A DNA stretch of 64,000 bases from Verrucomicrobiota bacterium. Its GTDB lineage: Bacteria; Verrucomicrobiota; Verrucomicrobiia; CAIQCK01. Under the pieces are notes generated by a model that saw nothing but the letters and a program-made list of their open reading frames with translations, ran no database searches and was not told the origin of the DNA. Positions 47,975 to 57,936 of this stretch are shown here, piece by piece. The stretch covers positions 87,182 to 151,181 of the forward strand of contig JACRJX010000009.1 in the NCBI GenBank assembly GCA_016235595.1. Reading direction: 5' to 3'. Both the position numbers and the translations under genes were made by a program. Position 1 is the first letter of the stretch, and each line of letters begins with the position of its first letter.

Positions 47975-48844
47975 TCACCGCTGTTGCCAGTTATTGAGGT
48001 CATCGTTGTCCTCGCCGCCATAACAATGCTTTATTCCACCCCCGGCTGTAACCTGATTCTCGAATGGCTTGAAAAAGTAGACGGGTATCTGGGCACTGTC
48101 TTCCCCGTTCCAATGTGAGACGGTCGTCATTTGATCGAGTTTCAAGTCTTGTTGGCGATCATAGGACTTGTCGCGCGCCTGCCAGGTCGTGCCATCTGCG
48201 CCATAAGAGCACAAGTCGTAGGACGTGTAGCCCCAAATCGTGTCGGTGGTCTTGTTGTTGTGACGCGGCATCATGGTGCCGTCGGTGAACTTATAGCTGT
48301 TTCCATTGTAGCTCTTGTAATTCAACGGATTGCCCCAGGCATCCACGATCCACTTGTAGTTGCCGGGAGACTCGTCATACGCCGCTTCAATTTTCGTGTT
48401 GCCTGTCATCAGTTGCTCGCGTTTGAAAACAACATAAGGCTGCCGTTGGTATCCCGTTTGCCGGTGGGGCAGATTATATTCCAGCCAGAACCAAAGAGAT
48501 TCGCAGGGCCAGACAAACTGCTTGGTTCTGAGCGAGGACTGCGTGCTGGCATCTTGATAACAGGTCAAGTCCGGTGGATATGAGGCTGTTTCCGCGAAGA
48601 ACATCTCTGCCCCCGTCCTCACTTGTTCAATGGTGGCGATGGTGCGGTTCTTCATCGCGAGCCTGTTGGCATAGCCAGCGCCAGCCAGCACAACACCGGA
48701 GACAATCCCGATGACAACGATCACCGCCATCAGTTCCACCAGTGTGAAACCAAAGCCGGCGCGCGGGACATGAAGCATGGAGTCCGGAGCGCTCGCGGCT
48801 CCTGGCACCGGCTTCGCAACAAGGGATTTCGGGTTGTTCATCAT
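47975..48844 (-). CDS. Prepilin-like protein (type IV pilin/pseudopilin)
   Basis: 289 residues; MMNNPKS or the second ATG at 48841. The start overlaps the PilC/GspF stop codon as ATGATGA. The leader of about 31 residues ends GFG/FTLVELMAVIVVIGIVSG with Glu at +5. RTIATIEQVRTGAEMFF and a long extracytoplasmic domain with WVDAWGNPLNYKS follow; the latter resembles the C-terminal motif of GspG-type pseudopilins. It may be an additional or alternative major subunit. The leader region has two CATGNAG heptamers (48769-48782). Confidence 0.82.
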   Translation of the reverse strand: MMNNPKSLVAKPVPGAASAPDSMLHVPRAGFGFTLVELMAVIVVIGIVSGVVLAGAGYANRLAMKNRTIATIEQVRTGAEMFFAETASYPPDLTCYQDASTQSSLRTKQFVWPCESLWFWLEYNLPHRQTGYQRQPYVVFKREQLMTGNTKIEAAYDESPGNYKWIVDAWGNPLNYKSYNGNSYKFTDGTMMPRHNNKTTDTIWGYTSYDLCSYGADGTTWQARDKSYDRQQDLKLDQMTTVSHWNGEDSAQIPVYFFKPFENQVTAGGGIKHCYGGEDNDDLNNWQQR

Positions 48845-50136
48845 TTCGACTCGCCCAACGTTTGAAGGATGGTCACTAATGGCAGGAACAACGCCACGAC
48901 GATGACACCCACCACCACCGCCAGAAACACGATGAGAATCGGCTCCAACAATGAGGTGATGCCAGCGACGGCGTTGTCCACTTCCTCGTCGTAGTTGTCG
49001 GCAATCTTCATCAACATCTCGGGCAATGCACCGGTTTCCTCGCCAACGTCAATCATCGAGACCACCATCGGCGGGAACACCTTGCTGGCCTCCAACGGCC
49101 GCACCACCGATTCGCCTTCCTTGACGGAGTCGTGCACCCGCTGCACAGCGTCGGCGATGACGCGGTTGCCGGAGGTTTCCTTCACGATCATGAGTCCTTG
49201 CAGGATCGGCACACCGCTGGAGATCAGCGTGCCCAGCGTCCGCGTGAACCGCGAGATGCCGACCTTGCGGATCATCGGGCCGAAAGCGGGCATGTTGAGC
49301 TTGAAGTTGTCCCACAGCCGGGTGAGCGGCGGCACCTTCTTGATGAGAAAGTTGAATACCACCACAAACACGACTAAGCCGCCACCAACCAACAGCAAGT
49401 TCTCGCGGATCATCTTGCTGGCGTCCATCACAGCCTGGGTCAGCGCCGGCAACGGTTTGCCTTCGAGCAGATCTTTGAAGATATCCTGGAACTTCGGCAC
49501 AATGTAGGTCATCAGGAAGAACAGGATGCCCACGGCGATGGTGAGCACGACAATCGGGTAGACCGACGCCGAGAGAACCTTGCCGCGGATTTTCTGCGCC
49601 TTCTCCGCGAACTCCGCCAACCGCGTCAGAACCACTTCAAGCACACCACCCGCCTCGCCGGCACGGATCATGTTGATATAGAGCCGGTCAAACACCCGGG
49701 GGTGGTGCTGCATCGCCTCGGAAAGCGTCGAGCCACCTTCGACCGCCTCGGCCAGGGCGGTAATGGTCTTCTTGAGCGCCGGATTCCGCTCCTGGCGCTC
49801 CAGTGTGCGCAACGCGCGCAGCAAAGGCAAACCGGCGTCAATCAGTGTCGCCAATTGGCGCGTAAAAATCGTCAGGAGCTTCTTGTTCACCCGGTCGGTG
49901 ACACCGGGGATGTTGATCTCCATCGACTGCCAGCCACCCTTCTTGCCGCCTTTGGCGCCCACCGCGCTCGCCACCTTGGACTTGCGGCCTTTACCGGCGC
50001 CAGCTTCGGTGATCTTGGTGGGGAAATACCCCATTTCCTTGAGCTTATTGATCGCAGCGGTAGGGCTCTCTACGTCAATCTCGCCGTTGGTTTCGTGTCC
50101 GCGGGCATCCACTGCGGTGTATTCGTACTTGGGCAT
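48841..50136 (-). CDS. PilC/GspF inner membrane platform protein
   Basis: 431 residues. The opening MPKYEYTAVDARGHETNGEI is typical of GspF/PilC. Two T2SS-F domains are visible (LATLIDAGLPLLRALRTLE at about 90-110, and TLGTLISSGVPILQGL at about 290-305). Hydrophobic segments lie at about 195-225, 245-265 and 395-420. It links the cytoplasmic ATPases to the growing pilus or pseudopilus in the inner membrane. It is followed without gap by a prepilin gene and preceded by an ATPase gene (155-base gap). Confidence 0.93.
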   Translation of the reverse strand: MPKYEYTAVDARGHETNGEIDVESPTAAINKLKEMGYFPTKITEAGAGKGRKSKVASAVGAKGGKKGGWQSMEINIPGVTDRVNKKLLTIFTRQLATLIDAGLPLLRALRTLERQERNPALKKTITALAEAVEGGSTLSEAMQHHPRVFDRLYINMIRAGEAGGVLEVVLTRLAEFAEKAQKIRGKVLSASVYPIVVLTIAVGILFFLMTYIVPKFQDIFKDLLEGKPLPALTQAVMDASKMIRENLLLVGGGLVVFVVVFNFLIKKVPPLTRLWDNFKLNMPAFGPMIRKVGISRFTRTLGTLISSGVPILQGLMIVKETSGNRVIADAVQRVHDSVKEGESVVRPLEASKVFPPMVVSMIDVGEETGALPEMLMKIADNYDEEVDNAVAGITSLLEPILIVFLAVVVGVIVVALFLPLVTILQTLGESK

Positions 50137-50291
50137 GGCAGATCTCCAGTTTGTCTGTTACGGCTCTATCCAATTAGGTCACTTCGCCTTGCGGAATTCA
50201 CCATCGAAGTTGGAAAAATGCAGTCATTGAGCATTGGGCATGAACTAAAAACCGGCGTGCGCACCCGACTCCACGATCAGGCCGTTCCCGG

Positions 50292-51995
50292 TTACGTGTA
50301 TTTCACCACTTCCTCAAGCGAGGTTTCCCCGTCAAGGATGCGCCGGATGCCGTCCTGACGCATGGTGCGCATGCCAAGCTCCATCGCCTTATCCTTGAGA
50401 ACCGTGCCAGCCACACGCTGGTTGATGAGGGAGCGGATGGGATCGCTCGCGCGCATCAGTTCGCAAAGGACGGTGCGGCCCTTGTAGCCGCTGTCGTTGC
50501 ATTCCGAGCAACCTTTGCCAAAATAAAAGGACTTGCCCACGACTTCGGACGGCTTGAGACCGAGCAGGTTCAGGTCCTGTTCGGTCGGCTCGTAGGCGAC
50601 GCGGCAGTGCTTGCAAATCTTGCGCACCAGCCGCTGGCCAAGCACCGCTTCGAGTGTGGAACTGACCAGGAACGGCTCAACCCCCATATCGAGCAAACGA
50701 GTAATGGCGCCGGCGGCGTCGTTGGTGTGCAGCGTCGAGAAGACCAAATGGCCCGTGAGCGACGACTGGATGGCGATCTGTGCCGTCTCCAAGTCACGCA
50801 TCTCGCCCACGAGGATGATATCAGGGTCCTGGCGCAAGAATGCGCGCAACGCCCGGCCAAACGTCAACCCGACGGCGGGGTTGATGGGCACCTGCATGAT
50901 GCCTTCGATTTCGTATTCGACAGGGTCCTCGGCCGTGAGCAGTTTGGAATCAATCGTGTTGATGCGGCCGAGGCAGGAGTAAAGCGTGGTGGTCTTGCCA
51001 GAGCCGGTCGGTCCGGTGACGATGAAGATGCCATTGGGCCGTTCAATGATTCCGCAGACTTCGTCAAAAATCTCCTTGGGCATGCCGAGGGTGGCCAGAT
51101 CGAGGTTGACGACCGAGCGGTCGAGCACACGAAGCACCACGCTCTCGCCGAACTGCGTCGGCAGCGTCGAGACGCGCAAATCCACCGGACGGCCGGCGAT
51201 GGCCATCTGGATGCGTCCGTCCTGCGGGATACGCCGCTCGGCAATATTGAGGTTGGCCATGACCTTGATGCGGCTGGTCACGGGCAGCGCCAGATGCTTC
51301 GGCGGCGGCGCCATCTCGTAGAGTGCGCCGTCCACGCGGTAGCGAATCTTGAACATCTCCTCGAACGGCTCGAAGTGGATGTCGCTCGCCCGGTCGCGGA
51401 TGGCCTGGAAGATGACAAGGTTCACGAAGCGGATGACCGGCGCTTCGCCAGCCATCGCCGCGATGTTCTCCACGGTCATGATCTCCGGCGCGGCCACCTC
51501 CGTGAGGTTGGTCAGGCCTTCGATCTGCGAGATGAGGTCGTCCACCGACTCGGACCCCTCCTCGCCGTAGAGCTGTTTGACCATCGCCGCGATCTCGTCG
51601 GGATCGGCGACCACGAGATGAATGTCGCGGTCCAGAACAAAGCGCAATTCCTCGACGATGCCGGCGTTGAGCGGATCGCCAACGACAATGTGGAGCGTGT
51701 TGCCTTCGATCTTGATCGGGATGGCGCTGTAAGCGCGGGCCTGCGCCGGCGGGAGCAATTTCAGCGTCTCCTTGGACAATTCCTGGTCCTTGATGCTGAT
51801 CAACTCGGTGCCAAGGTGTTGCGCCACGACGCTGAGAATCTGCTCGCGCGTCAGGATGTCCATGTCCATGAGGACCTGGGCGGCGCCTTTGCCGGCGCGC
51901 GTGCTCTCGGCTTCGACGTCGGCCAACTGTTCGGCCGGTAGCAACTGATGCTCTTTCAGGATACCCAGCAATATGTTGGAATCAGCTTCAAACAT
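50292..51995 (-). CDS. PilB/GspE assembly ATPase
   Basis: 567 residues. The N-terminal MshEN-like domain (ILLGILKEHQLLPAEQL, about 8-130) is followed by the N2 and ATPase domains: Walker [14 protein letters not shown], Asp box TAEDPVEYEIEG, Walker [15 protein letters not shown], His box THLVFSTLHTND-like (GHLVFSTLHTNDAAGA), and the tetracysteine zinc site CKHC..CSEC. These are typical of assembly ATPases rather than PilT. It starts 1 base after the end of the pilT gene. With a second PilB/GspE in the same run, the operon may serve two related machines or form a hetero-hexamer. Confidence 0.93.
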   Translation of the reverse strand: MFEADSNILLGILKEHQLLPAEQLADVEAESTRAGKGAAQVLMDMDILTREQILSVVAQHLGTELISIKDQELSKETLKLLPPAQARAYSAIPIKIEGNTLHIVVGDPLNAGIVEELRFVLDRDIHLVVADPDEIAAMVKQLYGEEGSESVDDLISQIEGLTNLTEVAAPEIMTVENIAAMAGEAPVIRFVNLVIFQAIRDRASDIHFEPFEEMFKIRYRVDGALYEMAPPPKHLALPVTSRIKVMANLNIAERRIPQDGRIQMAIAGRPVDLRVSTLPTQFGESVVLRVLDRSVVNLDLATLGMPKEIFDEVCGIIERPNGIFIVTGPTGSGKTTTLYSCLGRINTIDSKLLTAEDPVEYEIEGIMQVPINPAVGLTFGRALRAFLRQDPDIILVGEMRDLETAQIAIQSSLTGHLVFSTLHTNDAAGAITRLLDMGVEPFLVSSTLEAVLGQRLVRKICKHCRVAYEPTEQDLNLLGLKPSEVVGKSFYFGKGCSECNDSGYKGRTVLCELMRASDPIRSLINQRVAGTVLKDKAMELGMRTMRQDGIRRILDGETSLEEVVKYT

Positions 51996-51996
51996 G

Positions 51997-53064
51997 TCAC
52001 TTCATGCCCAGTTGTTGCATCATGGTTTCAGGATCCTGCGCGGTCGTCAGCATCTCGCCGTAATCAATGATGCCTTTCTGGTAAAGCTCCACTAAATGGC
52101 TGTCGAGCGTGAACATGCCGTGCTTCGCGCCGGTCTGGATGTCGCTCTGAATGCGGAACGTCTTGTTGTCCCGGATGAGCGCCTGGATGGACTGCGTGGT
52201 AATCATCACCTCAAACACCGCCACGCGTCCCTTGCCATCCTTCCTCGGCAACAGCAACTGCGAGATGACCGCCTTGATCGAGCTGGCAAGCTGTGTGCGA
52301 ACCTGCTCCTGCTGCGCCGTCGGAAACGCGTCCACGATGCGGTCCACCGTGCGCGCGGAGCCGGTGGTGTGCAGCGTGGCGAAGACCAAGTGACCCGTCT
52401 CCGCCGCGGTAATGGCGGCCTCCATCGTTTCAAGATCGCGCATTTCACCGACGAGCACCACGTCGGGGTCCTGCCGCAACGCGCGGCGCAGCGCCTCGGA
52501 GAACGACGTCACGTCCACGCCGATCTCGCGCTGGGTAATGATGCTCTTCTTGTTCGGGTGGTAATACTCGATGGGATCCTCGACGGTGATGATATGGACG
52601 TCGCGCTCCTCATTGACGACGTTCAGCATCGAAGCCAGCGTCGTGGTCTTGCCGGAACCGGTCGGCCCCACCACGAGGATCAAACCGCGCGGCAGGTAGA
52701 GCAGATCCTTGATGCTGGGCGGCAGGCCGATTTGCGCCAGCGTCATCATCTTCGTCGGAATCTGCCGCATCACCAGCGCGAAATTGCCGCGTTCCTTGAA
52801 AATGCTGACGCGGAACCGCGCCTTGTCCTTGTAAGAGAAACCGAAGTCGCTGCCGCCCACCTCGCGCGTCCGGCGCAGGTGCTCCTCACTGGTGATGGAT
52901 TTTACCAGCCGCTCCGCATCCTCCTGGGTCACCGGCGGCACTTGCGTCAACGTCACCAGCGAGCCGTGCAAGCGCACCACCGGCGACAGCCCAACCCGGA
53001 TGTGAAGGTCGGAGCAGTTCTCCGTCACAACCAACTCCAACAACTGGTCCATTCGGACTTTCAT
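51997..53064 (-). CDS. pilT: PilT/PilU-type retraction ATPase
   Basis: 355 residues, the usual PilT length, without the zinc tetracysteine. Motifs: Walker [14 protein letters not shown], Asp box [13 protein letters not shown], Walker [19 protein letters not shown], and [20 protein letters not shown], typical of PilT. AIRDNK and [16 protein letters not shown] follow near the C-terminus. AGAGGAAATGAT gives a good ribosome binding site. Its presence argues for a retractable type IV pilus; classical type II secretion operons lack PilT. Confidence 0.93.
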   Translation of the reverse strand: MKVRMDQLLELVVTENCSDLHIRVGLSPVVRLHGSLVTLTQVPPVTQEDAERLVKSITSEEHLRRTREVGGSDFGFSYKDKARFRVSIFKERGNFALVMRQIPTKMMTLAQIGLPPSIKDLLYLPRGLILVVGPTGSGKTTTLASMLNVVNEERDVHIITVEDPIEYYHPNKKSIITQREIGVDVTSFSEALRRALRQDPDVVLVGEMRDLETMEAAITAAETGHLVFATLHTTGSARTVDRIVDAFPTAQQEQVRTQLASSIKAVISQLLLPRKDGKGRVAVFEVMITTQSIQALIRDNKTFRIQSDIQTGAKHGMFTLDSHLVELYQKGIIDYGEMLTTAQDPETMMQQLGMK

Positions 53065-53114
53065 ATCATTTCCTCTAAATCGTTATCGTCAGCGACGATC
53101 CTTCGGCTGCGCGG

Positions 53115-54830
53115 CTAATCAACGTCGGCCGCCGTGGTCTTCATCACTTCCTCCGGCGTCGTCAGCCCGGCGACGGCTTTGCGGACGCCGTCCTCGCGCA
53201 ACGTACGCATGCCCAGTTCGCGCGCGGCTTTACGCAGGACGTGCGCCGACACCCGCTCATAAATCATTTTCTGAATCTCTTCGCTGATCACGACGATCTC
53301 GAAGATGCCGAGCCGGCCGCGGAACCCGGTCCGATTGCATTCATTGCAGCCGCGGCCCTTGTAGAACGTCGTGGTTGCAGCCTGGTCAGCCGTCAATCCC
53401 ATGAACCGCCGCTCGGCGTCGGTCGGCACATAGGGTTCCTTGCAGTGATCGCAGATTTTCCGCACCAGCCGCTGGGCCATGATCGCGCGGATGGAAGAAG
53501 CACACAGGAACGGCTTCACGCCGATGTCGAGCAAGCGCGTGACGGCGCTGGGCGCATCGTTGGTGTGCAGCGTCGAGAACACCAAGTGGCCGGTCAGCGA
53601 CGCGTTGATGGCGATCTCCGCCGTTTCAAGGTCGCGAATTTCACCGATCATGATCACGTTGGGCGCCTGGCGCAGGATCGAGCGCAATGCCGCTGCGAAG
53701 GTCATGCCGACCTCTTCACGCACCTCCACCTGGTTCACGCCCGGCAGTGAATACTCCACCGGGTCCTCCACCGTAATCAGCTTTTTGTCGGGACGATTGA
53801 TGAAATTGAGACAGGAGTTCAGCGTGGTGGTCTTGCCAGAGCCGGTCGGGCCGGTGACCAGCAGGATGCCGTCAGGCAGCGTGATAAGCCGCTCGAATGT
53901 CGCCTGATCATCACTAAAAAAGCCAAGTTGCGGCAGGCCGACGAGCATGCTTTTCTTGTCAAGAATACGCATGACGATGCTCTCGCCGTGCGCCGTCGGG
54001 ATGTCGCTCACGCGCAGGTCGAATTGCTTTTCCGCCACGCTGATCCGGATGCGGCCGTCCTGCGGGATGCGCTTCTCCGCGATGGACATGTTCGCCATGA
54101 TCTTCAAGCGCGAGATGATGGACGCCTGCAACCGTTTCGGCGGGTTTTCGATCTCATGCAGGTAACCGTCAATCCGATAGCGCACGCGCAGCTTTTTCTC
54201 CAGCGGCTCGACGTGAATGTCGCTCGCCCGCATCTTCACCGCTTGCACGATCATCGCCGTCACCAACTTGATGATCGGCGCGTCACCCTCGCTCACCGGC
54301 CCGCTGTCCTCCGCCCCGGTGCGCAACATGATTTCATCATCCGTCACCTCATGGCCGATCTTGCCCATGATGGACTCGATGGCGTCGTCAGCGCTGCCGT
54401 AATACTGCGTGAGAGCTTTTTCGATCTCGGACTTGGTGGACACCATGCCCTCGACGTTGCACTTGAGGATGTAACGCAGGCTGTCGAGCGTATCCACGTC
54501 CATCGGATTGGAAAGCGCCACCGTAATGGTGTTCTCGTGCTTGAACACCGGCACAATCTGGTAGCGCCGCGCGACATGCGACGGCACGGATTGGATGACG
54601 TCGTCGGCCACCTTGTGCTCGGAGAGCGTGATGACGTCCATGCCGAACTGGTTGGCCAGCGCTTGCGTGACCTGAAGCTCAGTGATGAGACCCTTTTTGA
54701 TCAAGGCGTCCACGATGCCCTTGGTCTTGGGATCGCTGCCGATCAAGGGCGTCGCCTGCTCGATGTCCTCCTGGGTCACCAATCCCAGGTCGCGCAGGAT
54801 GTCCACTACATATTGGTCGTTGGCTGCCAC
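53115..54830 (-). CDS. Second PilB/GspE assembly ATPase
   Basis: 571 residues from a GTG. N-terminal MshEN-like domain (YVVDILRDLGLVTQEDIEQA) and complete ATPase motifs: [43 protein letters not shown] and GHLVFSTLHTNDAPSAV, with the zinc site CDHC..CNEC. It is related to the 50292-51995 protein but clearly diverged. It is the first gene of the pilus/secretion run; the cluster up to 41548 is on one strand with gaps under 160 bases. No secretin, PilMNOP or prepilin peptidase is present in the window. Confidence 0.93.
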   Translation of the reverse strand: MAANDQYVVDILRDLGLVTQEDIEQATPLIGSDPKTKGIVDALIKKGLITELQVTQALANQFGMDVITLSEHKVADDVIQSVPSHVARRYQIVPVFKHENTITVALSNPMDVDTLDSLRYILKCNVEGMVSTKSEIEKALTQYYGSADDAIESIMGKIGHEVTDDEIMLRTGAEDSGPVSEGDAPIIKLVTAMIVQAVKMRASDIHVEPLEKKLRVRYRIDGYLHEIENPPKRLQASIISRLKIMANMSIAEKRIPQDGRIRISVAEKQFDLRVSDIPTAHGESIVMRILDKKSMLVGLPQLGFFSDDQATFERLITLPDGILLVTGPTGSGKTTTLNSCLNFINRPDKKLITVEDPVEYSLPGVNQVEVREEVGMTFAAALRSILRQAPNVIMIGEIRDLETAEIAINASLTGHLVFSTLHTNDAPSAVTRLLDIGVKPFLCASSIRAIMAQRLVRKICDHCKEPYVPTDAERRFMGLTADQAATTTFYKGRGCNECNRTGFRGRLGIFEIVVISEEIQKMIYERVSAHVLRKAARELGMRTLREDGVRKAVAGLTTPEEVMKTTAADVD

Positions 54831-54892
54831 AGCAAACGTTCGTTAACCGTTATCTGATCTTGTGAAATTACTCTTACTGGAAGACGGGCATT

Positions 54893-56338
54893 TTAGCCAG
54901 TCAACTTTCTGCGCAATGTGTCCCGCACCGCCTGCGGGTTCGCCTTGCCCTTCGAAAACTTCATCACCTGGCCGGTCAGCGCATTCAGCGCCACTTCCTT
55001 GCCGGCCTTGAAATCCGCCACAATCTTCGCATTCGCGGCGATCACCTCGTCGCAAAACTTCTCGATCGCGCCGGTGTCGCTAACCTGAACCCAGCCTTTC
55101 TCGGCCACGATGGCCGCCGGCGTCTTGCCGGTCTTGAAAAGCTCCACAAAAACGTCTTTTGCGATTTTCGACGAAATCTTGCCGCTGTCCACCAGTTCCA
55201 CCAACTCCACGATGTGAGAAGGTTTCACCGGGGATTGCTGGATGGTCAGCTTCGCTTCCGCGAGATCGCGCAACAAATCGTTCGTCACCCAGTTCGCGAC
55301 GGACTTCGGGTTCTTCGACGCCTGTGCCGCCGCCTCGAAGTAATCCGCCAGTGCCGCATCCGCCGACAACACGCCGGCGTCGTAGGGTGGAATACCGTAT
55401 CGCTCGACCATCCGCTTGCGTTTCGCGCTCGGCAGTTCCGGCACCAGCTTGCGCACCTCGGCAAGCCATTCCTCGCTCAGGGATACCGGCAGCAGATCCG
55501 GCTCCGGAAAGTAACGGTAATCGTGCGCATGCTCCTTCGTACGCATGCTCTCGGTAACACCCGCTGTATCGTCCCAACGCCGCGTTTCCTGCAACAGCCG
55601 GCCGCCGCGTCGCAGCGTTTCCATCTGCCGCCGGGCTTCGTAGTCCACCGCGTGCCGCACGCCGGAGAAGGTGTTCATGTTCTTGATCTCGACCTTCTGG
55701 CCAAGCTCCTTCTGGCCCTTGGGCCGGACGGAAATGTTCACGTCGCAGCGGACCTGGCCCTTCTCCATGTCGCAGTCGCTGATGCCGCCGTAAATCAGGA
55801 TTTCCTTCAACGCCGTCAGGTAGGCGAACGCCTCGTCCGACGATGACAGGTCCGGCTCGCTGACAATCTCCATCAACGGCGTGCCGGCGCGGTTGAAATC
55901 CACGCCGCTGGTGCGCTCGAAGTGGGAATTCTTGCCAACGTCCTCCTCCAGATGGATGCGCGTGAGCCGGCAGGTTTTCGTTTCGCCCAGCCGCTTCTTG
56001 TCCACGACGCCGAAGTCGTATTCGACCGTCCCGCCGATGACCAGCGGCAGGTCGTATTGGGAAATCTGGTAGTTCTTCGGCATGTCCGGGTAGAAATAGT
56101 TCTTCCGGTCGAACTTCGAGTAGCGCGCGATCTTCGCGCCGACAAGCATCCCCGCCAGCACGGTCTTGCGAATGGCCTCTTCGTTGATCACCGGCAGGCT
56201 GCCGGGATAGCCGAGGCAGACCGGGCAAACGTTGGAGTTCGGCTCTGCGCCAAACTCCGTCGGGCAGGCGCAGAACACCTTCGTGTGGGTCTTCACCTGC
56301 ACGTGCGTCTCAAGGCCGATACAGATTTCGTAGTCCAT
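54893..56338 (-). CDS. gatB: Asp/Glu-tRNA amidotransferase subunit B
   Basis: 481 residues from MDYEICIGLETHVQV; an upstream in-frame extension to 56407 reads through heptamer repeats and was dropped. The family signature CIGLETHVQVKT and the Cys motifs (FCACPTEFG, CPVCLGYPGSLP) are present, then the GatB/Yqey tail domain (WVTNDLLRDL). GatB activates Asp/Glu on mischarged tRNA by phosphorylation and binds the tRNA. In GatCAB the complex makes Asn-tRNA or Gln-tRNA in organisms lacking the direct synthetase. Third gene of gatC-gatA-gatB. Confidence 0.96.
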   Translation of the reverse strand: MDYEICIGLETHVQVKTHTKVFCACPTEFGAEPNSNVCPVCLGYPGSLPVINEEAIRKTVLAGMLVGAKIARYSKFDRKNYFYPDMPKNYQISQYDLPLVIGGTVEYDFGVVDKKRLGETKTCRLTRIHLEEDVGKNSHFERTSGVDFNRAGTPLMEIVSEPDLSSSDEAFAYLTALKEILIYGGISDCDMEKGQVRCDVNISVRPKGQKELGQKVEIKNMNTFSGVRHAVDYEARRQMETLRRGGRLLQETRRWDDTAGVTESMRTKEHAHDYRYFPEPDLLPVSLSEEWLAEVRKLVPELPSAKRKRMVERYGIPPYDAGVLSADAALADYFEAAAQASKNPKSVANWVTNDLLRDLAEAKLTIQQSPVKPSHIVELVELVDSGKISSKIAKDVFVELFKTGKTPAAIVAEKGWVQVSDTGAIEKFCDEVIAANAKIVADFKAGKEVALNALTGQVMKFSKGKANPQAVRDTLRRKLTG

Positions 56339-56343
56339 TGCTT

Positions 56344-56427
56344 GTTCGTAACTCGTAACTCGTGATTCGTGATTCACGGCTTGTCCTTCAACCGAATCAC
56401 GAATCACGGATTACGAATACCGAATGA
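56344..56427. repeat. Facing heptamer arrays forming a hairpin before gatB
   Basis: Left array 56344-56378 (GTTCGTA, ACTCGTA, ACTCGTG, ATTCGTG, ATTCACG) faces right array 56393-56427 (CGAATCA twice, CGGATTA, CGAATAC, CGAATGA). The core is a perfect 14-base inverted repeat: GTGATTCGTGATTC (56362-56375) and GAATCACGAATCAC (56394-56407), loop 18 bases. Pairing continues imperfectly for about 10 more positions. It lies in the 106-base gap between gatA and gatB, ending 5 bases before the gatB start codon. No T-run. Confidence 0.9.
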
Positions 56428-56444
56428 CTCCAACTTCCGGGATA

Positions 56445-57926
56445 TTAACTATGAGAAAGAATCTCTATCGATGGTTTCTCCTCATGCCATTCCGTGGCCT
56501 GCTCATACGCATGCGCCACTTTCAGAATCGTCTCCTCGCCGAACGGTTTGCCCAGCACTTGCAGGCCCACCGGCAGTCTCGGCTGCTTCGTGAACCCGCA
56601 CGGCAGGCTCACGCCGCAAATGCCGGCAAGGTTCACGTTCACCGTAAAAATATCGCTCAGATACATCGTCAGCGGGTCTTCAGATTTCTCGCCGATCCTG
56701 AACGCCGCTGACGGCGTCGTCGGGGTCACAATGGCGTCGCATTTCGTGAACGCCTCCATGAAATCGCGCCGGATCAGGGTCCGCACCTTTTGTGCGCGCA
56801 GGTAGTAAGCGTCGTAGTAGCCGCTGCTGAGCACGTAGGTGCCGAGGATGATACGCCGTGTCACTTCCGGTCCGAAGCCTGCGCCGCGCGTGCGGCCATA
56901 CATGTCAATCGGATCCTTTGCGTCCTTCGCACGGGAACCGTAACGCACGCCGTCAAACCGCGCGAGGTTCGCCGACGCCTCGGCTGTCGCAATAATGTAA
57001 TAAACCGCCAGGCCGTAATCGCTGTGCGGCAGCGAGATTTCCACGATCTCCGCGCCGAGTGATGCGAGCTTGTCCACCGCCGCGCGCACCGCCGCTTCCA
57101 CTTCCTTGTCCATGCCAGGAATGAAGTACTCCTTCGGCAAGCCGAGTTTCATGCCCTTGACGTCACCGGTCAGTGCTTTTGTGTAATCCGGCACCGGCTC
57201 CGGCACGCTGGTCGAGTCGTTCGGATCACGACCGCTGATGGCGCCGAGCATCATCGCCGCGTCGGTCACGTCTTTTGTGAACGGCCCGATCTGGTCGAGC
57301 GACGAGGCGAACGCCACCAAGCCGAAACGCGAAACGCGGCCGTAGGTCGGCTTCAACCCGACAACGCCGCAGAGCGACGCCGGCTGGCGGATGCTGCCAC
57401 CCGTATCACTGCCGAGTGTTGCCGGCACCTCGCCCGCGGCGACTGCTGCCGCACTACCGCCGCTGGAACCGCCCGGAATTCGCTCCAAGTCCCATGGATT
57501 ACGCGTCACGCCGAACGCCGAGTTTTCCGTCGAGCTGCCCATCGCAAACTCGTCCATGTTCAACCGCCCGAACGGAATGGCGCCCGCCGCGCGCAACTTC
57601 GCGATCACCGTCGCGTCATAAGGCGCGACATAGCCCTCCAAAATCTTCGACCCGCATCGGCAGGTGTGCCCCTTGACGTTCAACACGTCCTTGATGCCAA
57701 CTGGAATCCCCGCCAGCGGCCCCAACGCCTCGCCGCGCGTCCGTCGTTCGTCCATGTCGCGCGCCGCCGCGAGCAATTCCTCGCCCTTCCATTCCAGAAA
57801 CGCGTGCAATCTCGGCTCCACCGCTTCCGTCCGCGCGACGACATCGCGCGCCAACTCGGCAGCAGAGATTTCCTTCTTCGCCAGCCGCCCGGACAGCTCG
57901 TGGATGGTCAGTTCAGTGAGGTTCAT
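56445..57926 (-). CDS. gatA: Asp/Glu-tRNA amidotransferase subunit A
   Basis: 493 residues from [15 protein letters not shown]; the ATG follows the gatC stop by 10 bases. The amidase signature is complete: [11 protein letters not shown] with the catalytic Lys, [14 protein letters not shown] with the cis-Ser, and [16 protein letters not shown] with the nucleophilic Ser. It hydrolyses glutamine and passes ammonia to GatB. Full length for the family. Confidence 0.96.
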   Translation of the reverse strand: MNLTELTIHELSGRLAKKEISAAELARDVVARTEAVEPRLHAFLEWKGEELLAAARDMDERRTRGEALGPLAGIPVGIKDVLNVKGHTCRCGSKILEGYVAPYDATVIAKLRAAGAIPFGRLNMDEFAMGSSTENSAFGVTRNPWDLERIPGGSSGGSAAAVAAGEVPATLGSDTGGSIRQPASLCGVVGLKPTYGRVSRFGLVAFASSLDQIGPFTKDVTDAAMMLGAISGRDPNDSTSVPEPVPDYTKALTGDVKGMKLGLPKEYFIPGMDKEVEAAVRAAVDKLASLGAEIVEISLPHSDYGLAVYYIIATAEASANLARFDGVRYGSRAKDAKDPIDMYGRTRGAGFGPEVTRRIILGTYVLSSGYYDAYYLRAQKVRTLIRRDFMEAFTKCDAIVTPTTPSAAFRIGEKSEDPLTMYLSDIFTVNVNLAGICGVSLPCGFTKQPRLPVGLQVLGKPFGEETILKVAHAYEQATEWHEEKPSIEILSHS

Positions 57927-57936
57927 GCCCGGGCGG

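Noticed and set aside
56338..56407. N-terminal extension of GatB
   Set aside because: The added residues are encoded by heptamer repeats; GatB proteins begin at the MDYEICIGLE-type sequence, matching the ATG at 56338.
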